Part shown: positions 1 to 7,664 of the stretch, piece by piece
Layout of the letters: each line of letters opens with the position of its first letter
How positions within the stretch are numbered: position 1 is the first letter of the stretch
DNA from: Methylovirgula sp.
GTDB taxonomy: Bacteria; Pseudomonadota; Alphaproteobacteria; Rhizobiales; Beijerinckiaceae
NCBI RefSeq assembly: GCF_037200945.1
Contig: NZ_JBBCGP010000001.1
Span: 868,001-932,000, forward strand
Direction of reading: 5' to 3'
DNA: 64,000 bases
The notes under the pieces: model-generated
The model's input: the letters and a program-made list of their open reading frames with translations, nothing else
Told to the model about the DNA's origin: nothing
The model's database searches: none
Program-made: the position numbers and the translations under genes

Positions 1-377
1 CCGGTCGGATGGCCCGGCGCCGGATGGACGACAAGCCCGGCCGGCTTATCCACGACGACGAGATGCGCATCCTCATAGGCGATCGAGAGCGGGATCGCCT
101 CCCCCTGTGGCACCGCATCTTCGGCGGGCGGTACAGCGACTTCGATATTCTGCCCGGCTTTGACCTTTTGTCCCGCATCAAGAGCCGGCACGCCGTCGAT
201 CTCGACCGCGCCAGCTTCGATCAAGGCTTTCAGCCGCGTGCGCGACAGCGAAGCTTCCAGCGCCTCGGGGCGTGCCGCAAGCAGCGCGTCGAGCCGCCGG
301 CCGGCCGTCTCTGGCTCGACGGCGAAGGCAAATCGCTCCGCGACAATTTCGTCGAATTCCGTCAAGCCGGTGTTCAT
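1..377 (-). CDS. rluD: 23S rRNA pseudouridine synthase, RluD family (3' part beyond window)
   Basis: Reading leftwards from 377, the frame gives an S4 RNA-binding domain (about residues 20-85, with SRTRLKALIEAGAVEIDG) followed by the opening of the pseudouridylase domain (VDKPAGLVVHPAPGHPTG). This is the RluD arrangement, which modifies uridines of 23S rRNA helix 69. The catalytic HRLD motif lies outside the window, so RluD cannot be strictly separated from RluC-like relatives. I chose ATG at 377; an in-frame GTG at 401 is an alternative because no clear ribosome binding site precedes either. It is divergent from the glucan exporter gene. Only about 125 codons are visible. Confidence 0.88.
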   Translation of the reverse strand, partial: MNTGLTEFDEIVAERFAFAVEPETAGRRLDALLAARPEALEASLSRTRLKALIEAGAVEIDGVPALDAGQKVKAGQNIEVAVPPAEDAVPQGEAIPLSIAYEDAHLVVVDKPAGLVVHPAPGHPT

Positions 378-474
378 TTCAATTGCTGTTTGCTTCGCCA
401 CTGGGGCATGACCTCATTTGAACGATGTCAAAAAATGCCCACGTCGCGGCACCTCTCCGATCGATCTCTAGCGC

Positions 475-2313
475 ATGTCTGACCCCAAGCACCACACCAA
501 CGACCTCTCGCTGTCGCGGCTTTATTTCCGCGCCCTGGGCCTTCTCGGCACCGAGACGCATGTGGCGATCTTTCTCGCCTTTGCCAATTTCGCGCTCGCC
601 GCGGCGCAATTCGCCGAGCCGGTTCTCTTCGGCCGCATCATCGACCGGATGAACATTGGCGAGGCGCAACATCAAAGTCCCGGCCTCCACGCGCTGGCGC
701 CGCTGATCGGCCTATGGATCGGCTTTGCGCTGTTCTCGATCATCGGCGCGGTCTTTGTCGGCCTGCGCGCCGATCGGATGGCGCATCGGCGCCGGCTGGC
801 CGCAATGGGCATTTTCTTCGAGCATGTTCTCAACCTGCCGCTCTCGTTTCATGCCTCGATCCATTCCGGGCGGTTGCTGAAGGGGATGCTGGAAGGCGCC
901 TCGGCGCTCTTCTGGCTCTGGCTCTCGTTCTTCCGCGAAAAATGTGCCGATTTCGTCGCGCTGACCGTGCTGCTGCCGCTGGCGCTCTTCATCAACTGGC
1001 GGCTCGGATTGCCGTTGATCATCCTCGTCGTGATCTTCGGTATCATCATCATCTTCGTCGTCCGCCGCACGCATACGCTGCAAACGCAGGTCGAGGGTTT
1101 CAACGCCAATCTGTCCGAGCGCGCCTCGGACGTGCTCGGCAATATCGCCGTCATCCAGAGCTTCACCCGCATTCAGAGCGAAGCCTCGGCAATGAATCAG
1201 CTGATTCAGGCGGTGCTCAACGCGCAGATGCCGGTGCTCTCGTGGTGGGCAGTCGCGGTTGTCGCGGCCCGTGCCGCTTCGACGCTGACGCTGTTGACAA
1301 TCTTCATCGTCGGCGTCTGGCTGCATCAGCGAAATCTGGCGACGATCGGCCAGCTCGTGACCTTCATGGCGCTCGCCACGATGCTGATCGGCAAGCTGGT
1401 CGAGATCGTCAATTTCATCAATGGGCTGTTTTTGCAGGCCCCGAAACTGTCCGAATTCTTCAATGTCCTTGACACCTCACCCGGCGTCGCCGACCGGCCC
1501 GGCGCCAAGGATCCCGGCAAGCTCAAGGGCCACGTCGTCTTCGATCACGTCACCTTCGCTTACGTAGACGGCAAGGTCGCGATCGAAAATGTCAGCTTCG
1601 ATGTTTCGGCGGGTGAGACGATCGCGCTCGTCGGCGCAACCGGTTCAGGCAAATCGACGACGCTCAGCCTGCTGCACCGGGTGTTCGATCCGCAATCCGG
1701 AGCGATCTCGATCGACGGCATCGACATTCGCGACATGACGCTCGCGGGCCTGCGCCGCAATATTGGCGTCGTCTTCCAGGAGCCCATGCTCTTTGCCCGT
1801 TCGATCGAGGAAAACGTCAAGATCGGCAATCTCGACGCCACCCAGGCCGAACTCGACGAGGCGCTGGACCTTGCCCAGGCGGACGAATTCGTCGCACGCC
1901 AAACCGACGGTCTCGCGACAATTGTCGGCGAGCGCGGCCGCTCACTGTCCGGCGGCGAACGCCAGCGCCTTTCAATCGCCCGGGCGCTCTTGAAGAACCC
2001 GCCGATCATGATCTTCGACGAAGCGACCTCGGCGCTCGATGTCGAAACCGAGCGGCAATTGCAAATCGCCATGGCGCGGGCAACCAAGGGGCGCACGACC
2101 TTCATTATCGCGCATCGGCTCGCCACCGTGCGCAACGCCGACCGCATCTTCGTCTTCGACCGGGGCAGGATTGTCGAACGCGGCAGCTACGAAGAGCTTC
2201 TCGCGCTTGGCGGCCGCTTCGCCAAACTCGCCAATGCGCAAAACGTGCTGCAGACGCCAGAATCGGATTTCGAAGCGGTTTCCAGCCACGGCGCACGCCC
2301 GGAAGAGGTTTGA
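475..2313 (+). CDS. ndvA: Cyclic beta-1,2-glucan exporter-type ABC transporter (fused permease and ATPase)
   Basis: A 612-residue half-transporter with an N-terminal six-helix exporter domain (about residues 20-320) and a C-terminal ABC ATPase. Walker A GATGSGKS is near residue 387, the signature LSGGERQRL near 491 and Walker B IMIFDEATSALD near 511-519. The N-terminal part (TETHVAIFLAFANFALAAAQ) resembles the NdvA/ChvA family, inner-membrane proteins that export cyclic beta-1,2-glucan to the periplasm for osmoadaptation and host interaction in rhizobia and agrobacteria. It ends one base before the start of the bestrophin-like gene, so the two are probably co-transcribed. The substrate is inferred from family resemblance; no glucan synthase gene (ndvB) is in view. 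Confidence 0.85.
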   Translation: MSDPKHHTNDLSLSRLYFRALGLLGTETHVAIFLAFANFALAAAQFAEPVLFGRIIDRMNIGEAQHQSPGLHALAPLIGLWIGFALFSIIGAVFVGLRADRMAHRRRLAAMGIFFEHVLNLPLSFHASIHSGRLLKGMLEGASALFWLWLSFFREKCADFVALTVLLPLALFINWRLGLPLIILVVIFGIIIIFVVRRTHTLQTQVEGFNANLSERASDVLGNIAVIQSFTRIQSEASAMNQLIQAVLNAQMPVLSWWAVAVVAARAASTLTLLTIFIVGVWLHQRNLATIGQLVTFMALATMLIGKLVEIVNFINGLFLQAPKLSEFFNVLDTSPGVADRPGAKDPGKLKGHVVFDHVTFAYVDGKVAIENVSFDVSAGETIALVGATGSGKSTTLSLLHRVFDPQSGAISIDGIDIRDMTLAGLRRNIGVVFQEPMLFARSIEENVKIGNLDATQAELDEALDLAQADEFVARQTDGLATIVGERGRSLSGGERQRLSIARALLKNPPIMIFDEATSALDVETERQLQIAMARATKGRTTFIIAHRLATVRNADRIFVFDRGRIVERGSYEELLALGGRFAKLANAQNVLQTPESDFEAVSSHGARPEEV

Positions 2314-2314
2314 A

Positions 2315-3238
2315 TTGATCGTCCGTCCCCGCCCCAACGCATTCAGCCTGCTCTTCATCATGCGCGGCTCCATTCTGCCCATGATCGCGCCACGAGTTCT
2401 TTGCGTGCTGGCCGTTTCGGCCGCCGTCGTCGTCTGGCATCATTTTTCGCCAGCGTCCTTCAACAATGTCTCGGCAGCCCCCTTCACATTGCTCGGCTTG
2501 GCGCTTTCGATCTTCCTCGGCTTTCGCAACAACGCCTGCTACGAGCGCTGGTGGGAGGGTCGCAAGCAATGGGGGCAGCTCGCCGCCGAGGCGCGCAACC
2601 TGACCCGCGAATTTCTGGTCCTGCTGCCCGACGACGCCACATTGCAGCGGCGCTGCGCGCATCGGCTCGTCGCCTTTGCCCATGCGCTCCGCAATCAATT
2701 GCGCGCCGGCCAATTGAACGGCGATGACGGCAAGACACCGCATTGGCTGCCGACAGACGAAGCGCCGATCGTGGCAGGGAGCATGTGTCAGCCGGACGCC
2801 ATCCAGCGCGCGCAGGCGATGGAACTTGCGGCGCTTCGGCAGGTCGGGAAGCTTGCCGACATCCCCTATTCGATCCTGTCGCGCCATCTCCAAGCTCTGA
2901 CCGAGGTCCAGACCGCCTGCGAACGGCTGCATACGACGCCGACGCCCTTCACCTACACTCTGCTGCTTCATCGGACGGCGTGGCTGTTCTGCCTTCTCCT
3001 GCCGTTCGGCCTCGTCGGAACGGTCGGCCTAGCGACGCCGGTTCTGACCGCGATCCTCGCCTATTCCTTCTTCGGCCTCGATGCCCTGGGTGAGGAGCTG
3101 GAAGAGCCGTTCGGCGGCACGCAGAATGCCCTGCCGCTCGACGCCCTGGTCCGAAATATCGAGATCGCTGTCGGCGAAGCTTTAGGCGATACGGCCCTGC
3201 CGGAACCGCTGAAGCCGAAGAATTTCATTCTCGACTGA
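2315..3238 (+). CDS. Bestrophin family (UPF0187) membrane protein
   Basis: A 307-residue protein with hydrophobic segments near residues 18-40 and 45-65 and a second pair near 215-250. The conserved bestrophin stretch FLGFRNNACYERWWEGRKQWG is visible after the first pair. Bacterial bestrophins are pentameric ion channels. I chose a TTG start at 2315 because GGAAGAGG lies at the right distance upstream and the TTG comes one base after the ABC transporter stop, suggesting translational coupling. A downstream ATG at 2360 would cut into the conserved N-terminus. No partner protein indicates which ion is carried. Confidence 0.85.
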   Translation: MIVRPRPNAFSLLFIMRGSILPMIAPRVLCVLAVSAAVVVWHHFSPASFNNVSAAPFTLLGLALSIFLGFRNNACYERWWEGRKQWGQLAAEARNLTREFLVLLPDDATLQRRCAHRLVAFAHALRNQLRAGQLNGDDGKTPHWLPTDEAPIVAGSMCQPDAIQRAQAMELAALRQVGKLADIPYSILSRHLQALTEVQTACERLHTTPTPFTYTLLLHRTAWLFCLLLPFGLVGTVGLATPVLTAILAYSFFGLDALGEELEEPFGGTQNALPLDALVRNIEIAVGEALGDTALPEPLKPKNFILD

Positions 3239-3242
3239 GCGC

Positions 3243-3271
3243 CTTCCATCCCTCGCGATTTCCTGTATAAA
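3243..3271 (+). promoter_or_regulatory. Candidate promoter for rpsO
   Basis: A TATAAA hexamer at 3266-3271 lies 17 bases after a weak -35-like CTTCCA (3243-3248), about 105 bases upstream of the rpsO start and just after the bestrophin gene. The -10 match is good and the -35 match poor, so this is tentative. Confidence 0.3.
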
Positions 3272-3377
3272 GCCCGGGTCGCTGGCCCTTTGGCTGGCGC
3301 GCTCCTCCAAAACCTTGCTGGACGACATCCCGGCCTGGCCGCGGCGGAGGCATTTTCAAAAATCGAAAGGATTTACG

Positions 3378-3647
3378 ATGTCGATCACGGCAGAGCGCAA
3401 GGACGCGCTCATTAAAGAATATGCGACAAAATCCGGCGACACTGGCTCGCCTGAGGTGCAGGTCGCGATCCTCACCGAGCGGATCAGCAATCTCACCGGC
3501 CATTTCAAGACCCATATCAAGGATAATCATTCGCGTCGCGGGCTGCTCAAGCTCGTCTCGCTGCGCCGCCAGCTTCTCGACTACGTGAAGCGCAAGGATG
3601 AATCGCGCTACAAGACGCTGATCGAGCGGCTCGGCATCCGCCGGTAA
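3378..3647 (+). CDS. rpsO: 30S ribosomal protein S15
   Basis: An 89-residue protein that matches S15 along its full length, with the typical start MSITAERKDALIKEYA, the core HIKDNHSRRGLLKLVSLRRQ and the end IERLGIRR. S15 binds 16S rRNA helices 20-22 early in assembly of the small-subunit platform. The ATG at 3378 follows AAAGGA at suitable spacing; longer upstream starts are not conserved. It precedes pnp, the usual bacterial order. Confidence 0.97.
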   Translation: MSITAERKDALIKEYATKSGDTGSPEVQVAILTERISNLTGHFKTHIKDNHSRRGLLKLVSLRRQLLDYVKRKDESRYKTLIERLGIRR

Positions 3648-3979
3648 GGCTGTTTGGCTCGTGCTTCATGGCGGAGCGCCGAAAATCGCCGCTCCACCTA
3701 TGACCAAGCTTGAAAGCCGCCGCCCGCGGGCGGCGGAGAAAAGTGGCGACGCCGCAGGTTTCCGGCTCGCGAAAATGTTCTAAACTCGGCTGGTGCATTG
3801 CGCACCGGGCGGAGCGGGCCCCCGCTCCATCGAGAAGACGGCAGGGCGGCATGGGGCCGCCGCTGTCGGTGAAAGACCGGAGCCATGGCAGGATCGCCAG
3901 GCGCTTCTCGGAAGCGAGAAGCCTCTTGCCATTCTGCACATGGCCTTGGGTCTTTGCCCTCACGCAAAGAGAATGACCA
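3648..3979 (+). promoter_or_regulatory. rpsO-pnp intergenic region with several strong hairpins
   Basis: A 332-base gap without a convincing gene. It contains perfect or near-perfect inverted repeats at 3673-3695, 3717-3736 (a 20-base GC palindrome), 3811-3828 (7-base stem, 4-base loop) and 3903-3922 (8-base stem, GAAG loop). None is followed by a clear T-run, so they do not look like simple terminators. In enterobacteria PNPase represses its own synthesis after RNase III cuts a leader hairpin. A similar processed leader is possible here but is only inferred. Confidence 0.45.
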
Positions 3980-6121
3980 ATGTTCGAAATCCATCGTGAA
4001 GAACTGGACTGGGCCGGGCACAAGCTCGTGCTCGAAACCGGGCGCATCGCCCGTCAGGCGGATGGCGCCGTGCTCGCGACCTATGGCGAGACCACCGTGC
4101 TCGCCACTGTCGTTGGCGCCAAGGCGCCGAAGCCGGGGCAGGATTTCTTCCCGCTCACCGTCAATTACCAGGAAAAGGCATTCGCCGCCGGCCGCATCCC
4201 CGGCGGTTATTTCAAGCGCGAAGGCCGCCCCTCCGAAAAGGAGACACTGGTCTCCCGCCTGATCGACCGGCCGATCCGCCCGCTGTTCCCGGACGGCTAC
4301 CGCAACGACACGCAGGTGGTCGTCACCGTGCTCTCGCACGATCTCGAAAATGACCCGGACATTCTGTCTCTGGTCGCAGCCTCGGCCGCGTTGACCCTGT
4401 CCGGCATCCCGTTCATGGGCCCAGTTGGCGGTGCGCGCGTCGGCTACATCAACGGCCAGTTGAAGGTGAACCCGACGATCGAGGAGATGAAGACCTCGAC
4501 CCTCGATCTCGTCGTCGCCGGAACGGGCGATGCGGTGCTGATGGTCGAATCGGAAGCCCAGGAGCTGTCCGAAGCGACGATGCTCGAAGCCGTCATGACC
4601 GGGCATCGCGGCTTCCAGCCCGTCATTGAAGCGATCATCCGCCTCGCGGAGAAGGCGGCAAAGGAGCCGCGCGATCTCACCACCGTCGACAAAACCGAGG
4701 TCGAGACCGCCGTTCGCGGCGTGGCCGAGACAGAACTGCGCGAAGCCTACAAGATCACCGCCAAGGCCGTGCGCTACGCCGCCGTCGACGTGGTGAAGGC
4801 GAAGGTCACGGCGGCGCTGTTGCCCGCCGAAGGCGCCAAGTTCACCAAGGAGCAGGTCGGCGAAGCCTTCCACGATCTCCAGGCGAAGGTCGTGCGCTGG
4901 AACATTCTCGACAACGGTATCCGTATCGACGGGCGCGACGTGAAGACCGTGCGCCCGATCCTGGCGCAGGTCGGCATTCTGCCGCGCACGCATGGTTCGG
5001 CGCTCTTCACCCGCGGCGAGACGCAGGCGCTTGTCGTCGCGACCCTCGGCACCGGCGAGGATGAGCAATACATCGACTCGCTTGAAGGCACCTACAAAGA
5101 GCGCTTCCTGCTTCATTATAACTTCCCGCCCTATTCGGTTGGCGAGACGGGCCGCATGGGTTCGCCCGGCCGGCGCGAAATCGGCCATGGCAAACTGGCC
5201 TGGCGCGCGATCCGCCCGATGCTGCCGACGGCGGCAGAATTCCCCTACACGATCCGCGTCGTTTCCGAGATCACCGAGTCGAACGGCTCGTCATCGATGG
5301 CGACGGTCTGCGGCTCGTCGCTCGCGCTGATGGACGCCGGTGTGCCGCTCAAGGCGCCGACGGCTGGCATTGCCATGGGCCTCATCCTCGAAGGCGAGCG
5401 CTTTGCCGTGCTCTCCGACATTCTCGGCGATGAAGACCATCTCGGCGACATGGATTTCAAGGTCGCGGGCACCGAATCCGGCATCACCTCGCTGCAGATG
5501 GACATCAAGATCGCCGGCATCACCGAGGAGATCATGCGTGTCGCGCTCGGCCAGGCGAAAGACGGCCGCTTGCACATCCTCGGCGAGATGGCGAAGGCGC
5601 TGACCGGCGCCCGCGCCGAACTCGGCGAATTCGCGCCGCGTATCGAGAGCTTCAAGATCGCGACCGACAAGATCCGCGAAGTCATCGGCACGGGCGGCAA
5701 GGTGATCCGCGAGATCGTCGAAAAGACCGGCGCCAAGATCAACATCGAGGACGACGGCACGGTGAAGGTCGCTTCGAGCGACGCCAATTCGATCAAGGCG
5801 GCCGTCGCCTGGATCAAGTCGATCGCGATGGACCCGGAGATCGGCCATATCTATGACGGCACGGTCGTGAAGGCCGTCGAGTTTGGCGCCTTCGTGAACT
5901 TCTTCGGCTCGAAGGATGGCCTTGTCCACATCTCGCAGCTTGCCAAGGGCCGCGTCGCCAAGACGACCGATGTCGTCAAGGAAGGCGACAAGGTGAAAGT
6001 AAAGCTGCTGGGCTTCGACGACCGCGGCAAGGTGCGGCTCTCGATGCGCGCCGTCGATCAGCAGACGGGCGAAGACCTCGAAGCCAAGGAAAAGGCTGAA
6101 GACGCCGGCGCCGCGGAATAA
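3980..6121 (+). CDS. pnp: Polyribonucleotide nucleotidyltransferase (PNPase)
   Basis: A 713-residue PNPase of normal length. It has two RNase PH-like core domains separated by the all-alpha linker, then a KH domain around residues 560-615 (EVIGTGGKVIREIVEKTGAK) and an S1 domain around 620-695 (GTVVKAVEFGAFVNF). The enzyme degrades RNA 3' to 5' with phosphate and takes part in mRNA turnover and sRNA handling. It lies downstream of rpsO across a hairpin-rich 332-base gap and ends before a strong terminator hairpin. The start MFEIHREELDW is typical of alphaproteobacterial PNPase. Confidence 0.97.
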   Translation: MFEIHREELDWAGHKLVLETGRIARQADGAVLATYGETTVLATVVGAKAPKPGQDFFPLTVNYQEKAFAAGRIPGGYFKREGRPSEKETLVSRLIDRPIRPLFPDGYRNDTQVVVTVLSHDLENDPDILSLVAASAALTLSGIPFMGPVGGARVGYINGQLKVNPTIEEMKTSTLDLVVAGTGDAVLMVESEAQELSEATMLEAVMTGHRGFQPVIEAIIRLAEKAAKEPRDLTTVDKTEVETAVRGVAETELREAYKITAKAVRYAAVDVVKAKVTAALLPAEGAKFTKEQVGEAFHDLQAKVVRWNILDNGIRIDGRDVKTVRPILAQVGILPRTHGSALFTRGETQALVVATLGTGEDEQYIDSLEGTYKERFLLHYNFPPYSVGETGRMGSPGRREIGHGKLAWRAIRPMLPTAAEFPYTIRVVSEITESNGSSSMATVCGSSLALMDAGVPLKAPTAGIAMGLILEGERFAVLSDILGDEDHLGDMDFKVAGTESGITSLQMDIKIAGITEEIMRVALGQAKDGRLHILGEMAKALTGARAELGEFAPRIESFKIATDKIREVIGTGGKVIREIVEKTGAKINIEDDGTVKVASSDANSIKAAVAWIKSIAMDPEIGHIYDGTVVKAVEFGAFVNFFGSKDGLVHISQLAKGRVAKTTDVVKEGDKVKVKLLGFDDRGKVRLSMRAVDQQTGEDLEAKEKAEDAGAAE

Positions 6122-6154
6122 GCTTTTCGCACGATAAGTTTCTTACAGATAAAG

Positions 6155-6182
6155 ATCATGCGCGGAGCAATCCGCGCATGAT
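6155..6182. terminator. Bidirectional terminator between pnp and ahpD
   Basis: A perfect 12-base-pair stem (6155-6166 with 6171-6182) closed by a GCAA loop. On the plus strand it is followed by TCATTTTC and on the minus strand by CTTTATCTG. It lies between the convergent pnp and ahpD genes. Confidence 0.7.
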
Positions 6183-6188
6183 TCATTT

Positions 6189-6707
6189 TCAGGCCGCTTC
6201 GACCGCGATCGCCGCCGACTGGATGATCGCAGCAAAACGCACCGCCGCCTGAATGCTCTGCGAACTGACGCCGGCCTTGCGCAATTCGGCCTCATGCGCA
6301 TCGATGCACATGCCGCAGCCATTGATAGCCGAGACCGCCAGCGACCAGAGCTCGAAATCCTGCTTCGGCACGCCCGGATTGGCGATGACATTCATGCGCA
6401 GCTTCGCCGGCATGGTGCGAAACTCCTCGTTCGAGGCGAGATGCAGGAAGCGGTAATAGACATTGTTCATGCCCATGATCGCCGCGGCAGATTTGGCGGC
6501 GTTGAGCGACGTCTCGTCGAGATGCTGCGCAGCCTCGGCGACAAGCGCCTGGCGCACCTGCGGATTGCGCGAAGCGATGCCGCAGGCGGCAAAGATGCCG
6601 TATTTCTGCAAGGGCGTCAGCGTCTCGTCGCTCGCCATCGACGAGAGATTGAGCCGCACGTCCTTGGCGAAATCGGCGATTTGGTTTTTCAATGCGTCGA
6701 GCGACAT
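6189..6707 (-). CDS. ahpD: Alkyl hydroperoxide reductase AhpD (alkylhydroperoxidase-like)
   Basis: A 172-residue protein of the AhpD/carboxymuconolactone decarboxylase family. The catalytic CxxC...H motif is NGCGMCIDAHE, with Cys131, Cys134 and His138. AhpD passes reducing equivalents to AhpC or acts directly as a weak hydroperoxidase. I chose ATG 6707 (MSLDALKNQI) because this is the family N-terminus; the frame is open eight codons further. It lies downstream of ahpC, but a terminator-like hairpin and a palindromic repeat sit in the 147-base gap, so its expression may be partly separate from ahpC. Confidence 0.93.
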   Translation of the reverse strand: MSLDALKNQIADFAKDVRLNLSSMASDETLTPLQKYGIFAACGIASRNPQVRQALVAEAAQHLDETSLNAAKSAAAIMGMNNVYYRFLHLASNEEFRTMPAKLRMNVIANPGVPKQDFELWSLAVSAINGCGMCIDAHEAELRKAGVSSQSIQAAVRFAAIIQSAAIAVEAA

Positions 6708-6730
6708 TTCGAAATCTGTTCCTTCATCCA

Positions 6731-6777
6731 AGCAATTCCAGCAAAAGCGTGGTGCGGTTTTGCGTACGGAATTGCGT
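6731..6777. repeat. Palindromic intergenic element (copy A)
   Basis: The arms GCAATTCC (6732-6739) and GGAATTGC (6768-6775) enclose an inner pair GCAAAA (6741-6746) and TTTTGC (6758-6763). The nested-arm structure resembles palindromic repeats scattered between genes in Hyphomicrobiales and is related in design to the other copies in this window. Confidence 0.6.
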
Positions 6778-6796
6778 CAAAACACAAGAGGGGGCA

Positions 6797-6830
6797 CGAA
6801 ACGAAACGGCGGAGCTTTTGGCCCCGCCGT
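6797..6830 (-). terminator. Rho-independent terminator of ahpC
   Basis: On the minus strand, a 7-base-pair GC stem (6824-6830 with 6806-6812) is followed by TTTCGTTTCG. It starts about 25 bases after the ahpC stop codon. Confidence 0.6.
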
Positions 6831-6854
6831 ATCGTTGCGAAATTTGCGTAAGGC

Positions 6855-7409
6855 TTACGCGGCCTTCAGCGTCTCGCCGCCGACTTCCCGGTTGCACGGG
6901 CAAAGTTCGTCAGTCTGCAACGCGTCGAGCACGCGCAGCGTGTCCTTCGGGGCACGGCCGACATTCAGGTTCGTCGCATAGACGTGCTGGATGACATTGT
7001 CCGGATCGACAATGAACGTGTAGCGATAGGCAACGCCGTCGGGCGAGCGGACGCCAAGGCCGTCAGTCAGCGAACCATTTGTGTCGGCGAACGACCAGAT
7101 CGGCAGCTTGTCGAGATCCTTGTGGCTGCGGCGCCAGGCGAGCTTGACGAATTCATTGTCGGTCGAGCCGCCGAGGACGACGGCGTCGCGATCCTCGAAT
7201 TCCTTGCCGAGCTTGGCGAATTCCGCGATCTCGGTCGGGCAGACGAAGGTGAAATCCTTCGGGTAGAAGAAAATGATCTTCCACTTGCCGGGGAAGCTCT
7301 CTTGCGTCAGCGGCTCGAACGCCGAGACGCCGTTTTCCTCGTGATTGTTGAAGCCAGGCTTCACGCCCGTCACCGAGAACGAGGGCAGTTTATCTCCGAT
7401 TCCAGCCAT
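6855..7409 (-). CDS. ahpC: Peroxiredoxin AhpC
   Basis: A 184-residue 2-Cys peroxiredoxin. The peroxidatic cysteine is Cys57 in the motif FYPKDFTFVCPTE, and the C-terminal LCPCN supplies resolving cysteines at 170 and 172. It reduces H2O2 and organic hydroperoxides using electrons from AhpD or thioredoxin. The ATG at 7409 gives the family start MAGIGDKLPSF; longer in-frame starts would run into the non-conserved promoter region. It is divergent from an OxyR-like regulator, which is the usual arrangement when that regulator controls ahpCD. Confidence 0.95.
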   Translation of the reverse strand: MAGIGDKLPSFSVTGVKPGFNNHEENGVSAFEPLTQESFPGKWKIIFFYPKDFTFVCPTEIAEFAKLGKEFEDRDAVVLGGSTDNEFVKLAWRRSHKDLDKLPIWSFADTNGSLTDGLGVRSPDGVAYRYTFIVDPDNVIQHVYATNLNVGRAPKDTLRVLDALQTDELCPCNREVGGETLKAA

Positions 7410-7466
7410 TCCAATATTCCTTTGCGAGCGTGTGATTGTGGGAGGAGGCATCCGCCGGCACCCAGA

Positions 7467-7508
7467 GCATGTTCCGAAAAATTGCAGATTTTTTCGATAA
7501 GAACATGC
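7467..7508. repeat. Palindromic intergenic element (copy B) in the ahpC-oxyR promoter region
   Basis: Outer arms GCATGTTC (7467-7474) and GAACATGC (7501-7508) enclose an inner pair CGAAAAA and TTTTTCG. It has the same plan as the elements at 21241 and 50803. It lies within the 255-base divergent control region and could affect either promoter. Confidence 0.6.
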
Positions 7509-7527
7509 TCCCTTCCGGTTGGCGCGA

Positions 7528-7563
7528 TTTCCGATCGACCAGATGATTTCATCTGGTCGGAAA
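7528..7563. repeat. Second palindromic element in the ahpC-oxyR promoter region
   Basis: The inverted arms GACCAGATG (7537-7545) and CATCTGGTC (7550-7558) have an ATTT loop. Flanking TTTCCGA and TCGGAAA extend the symmetry. It follows copy B by only 20 bases. It may be a mobile palindromic unit or an operator. Confidence 0.5.
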
Positions 7564-7664
7564 GCGCGCAGGGTGATGCTGCATCGCACTGTGCGAGGTT
7601 TAGAAATTTCGATCAAGCCGAATGTTTTTGTATCTGCGTTCGTTTTTTCCGATATAAGGCTGCC

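Noticed and set aside
3698..5188. A 496-codon minus-strand frame over pnp
   Set aside because: Antisense to the conserved PNPase core; no motifs.
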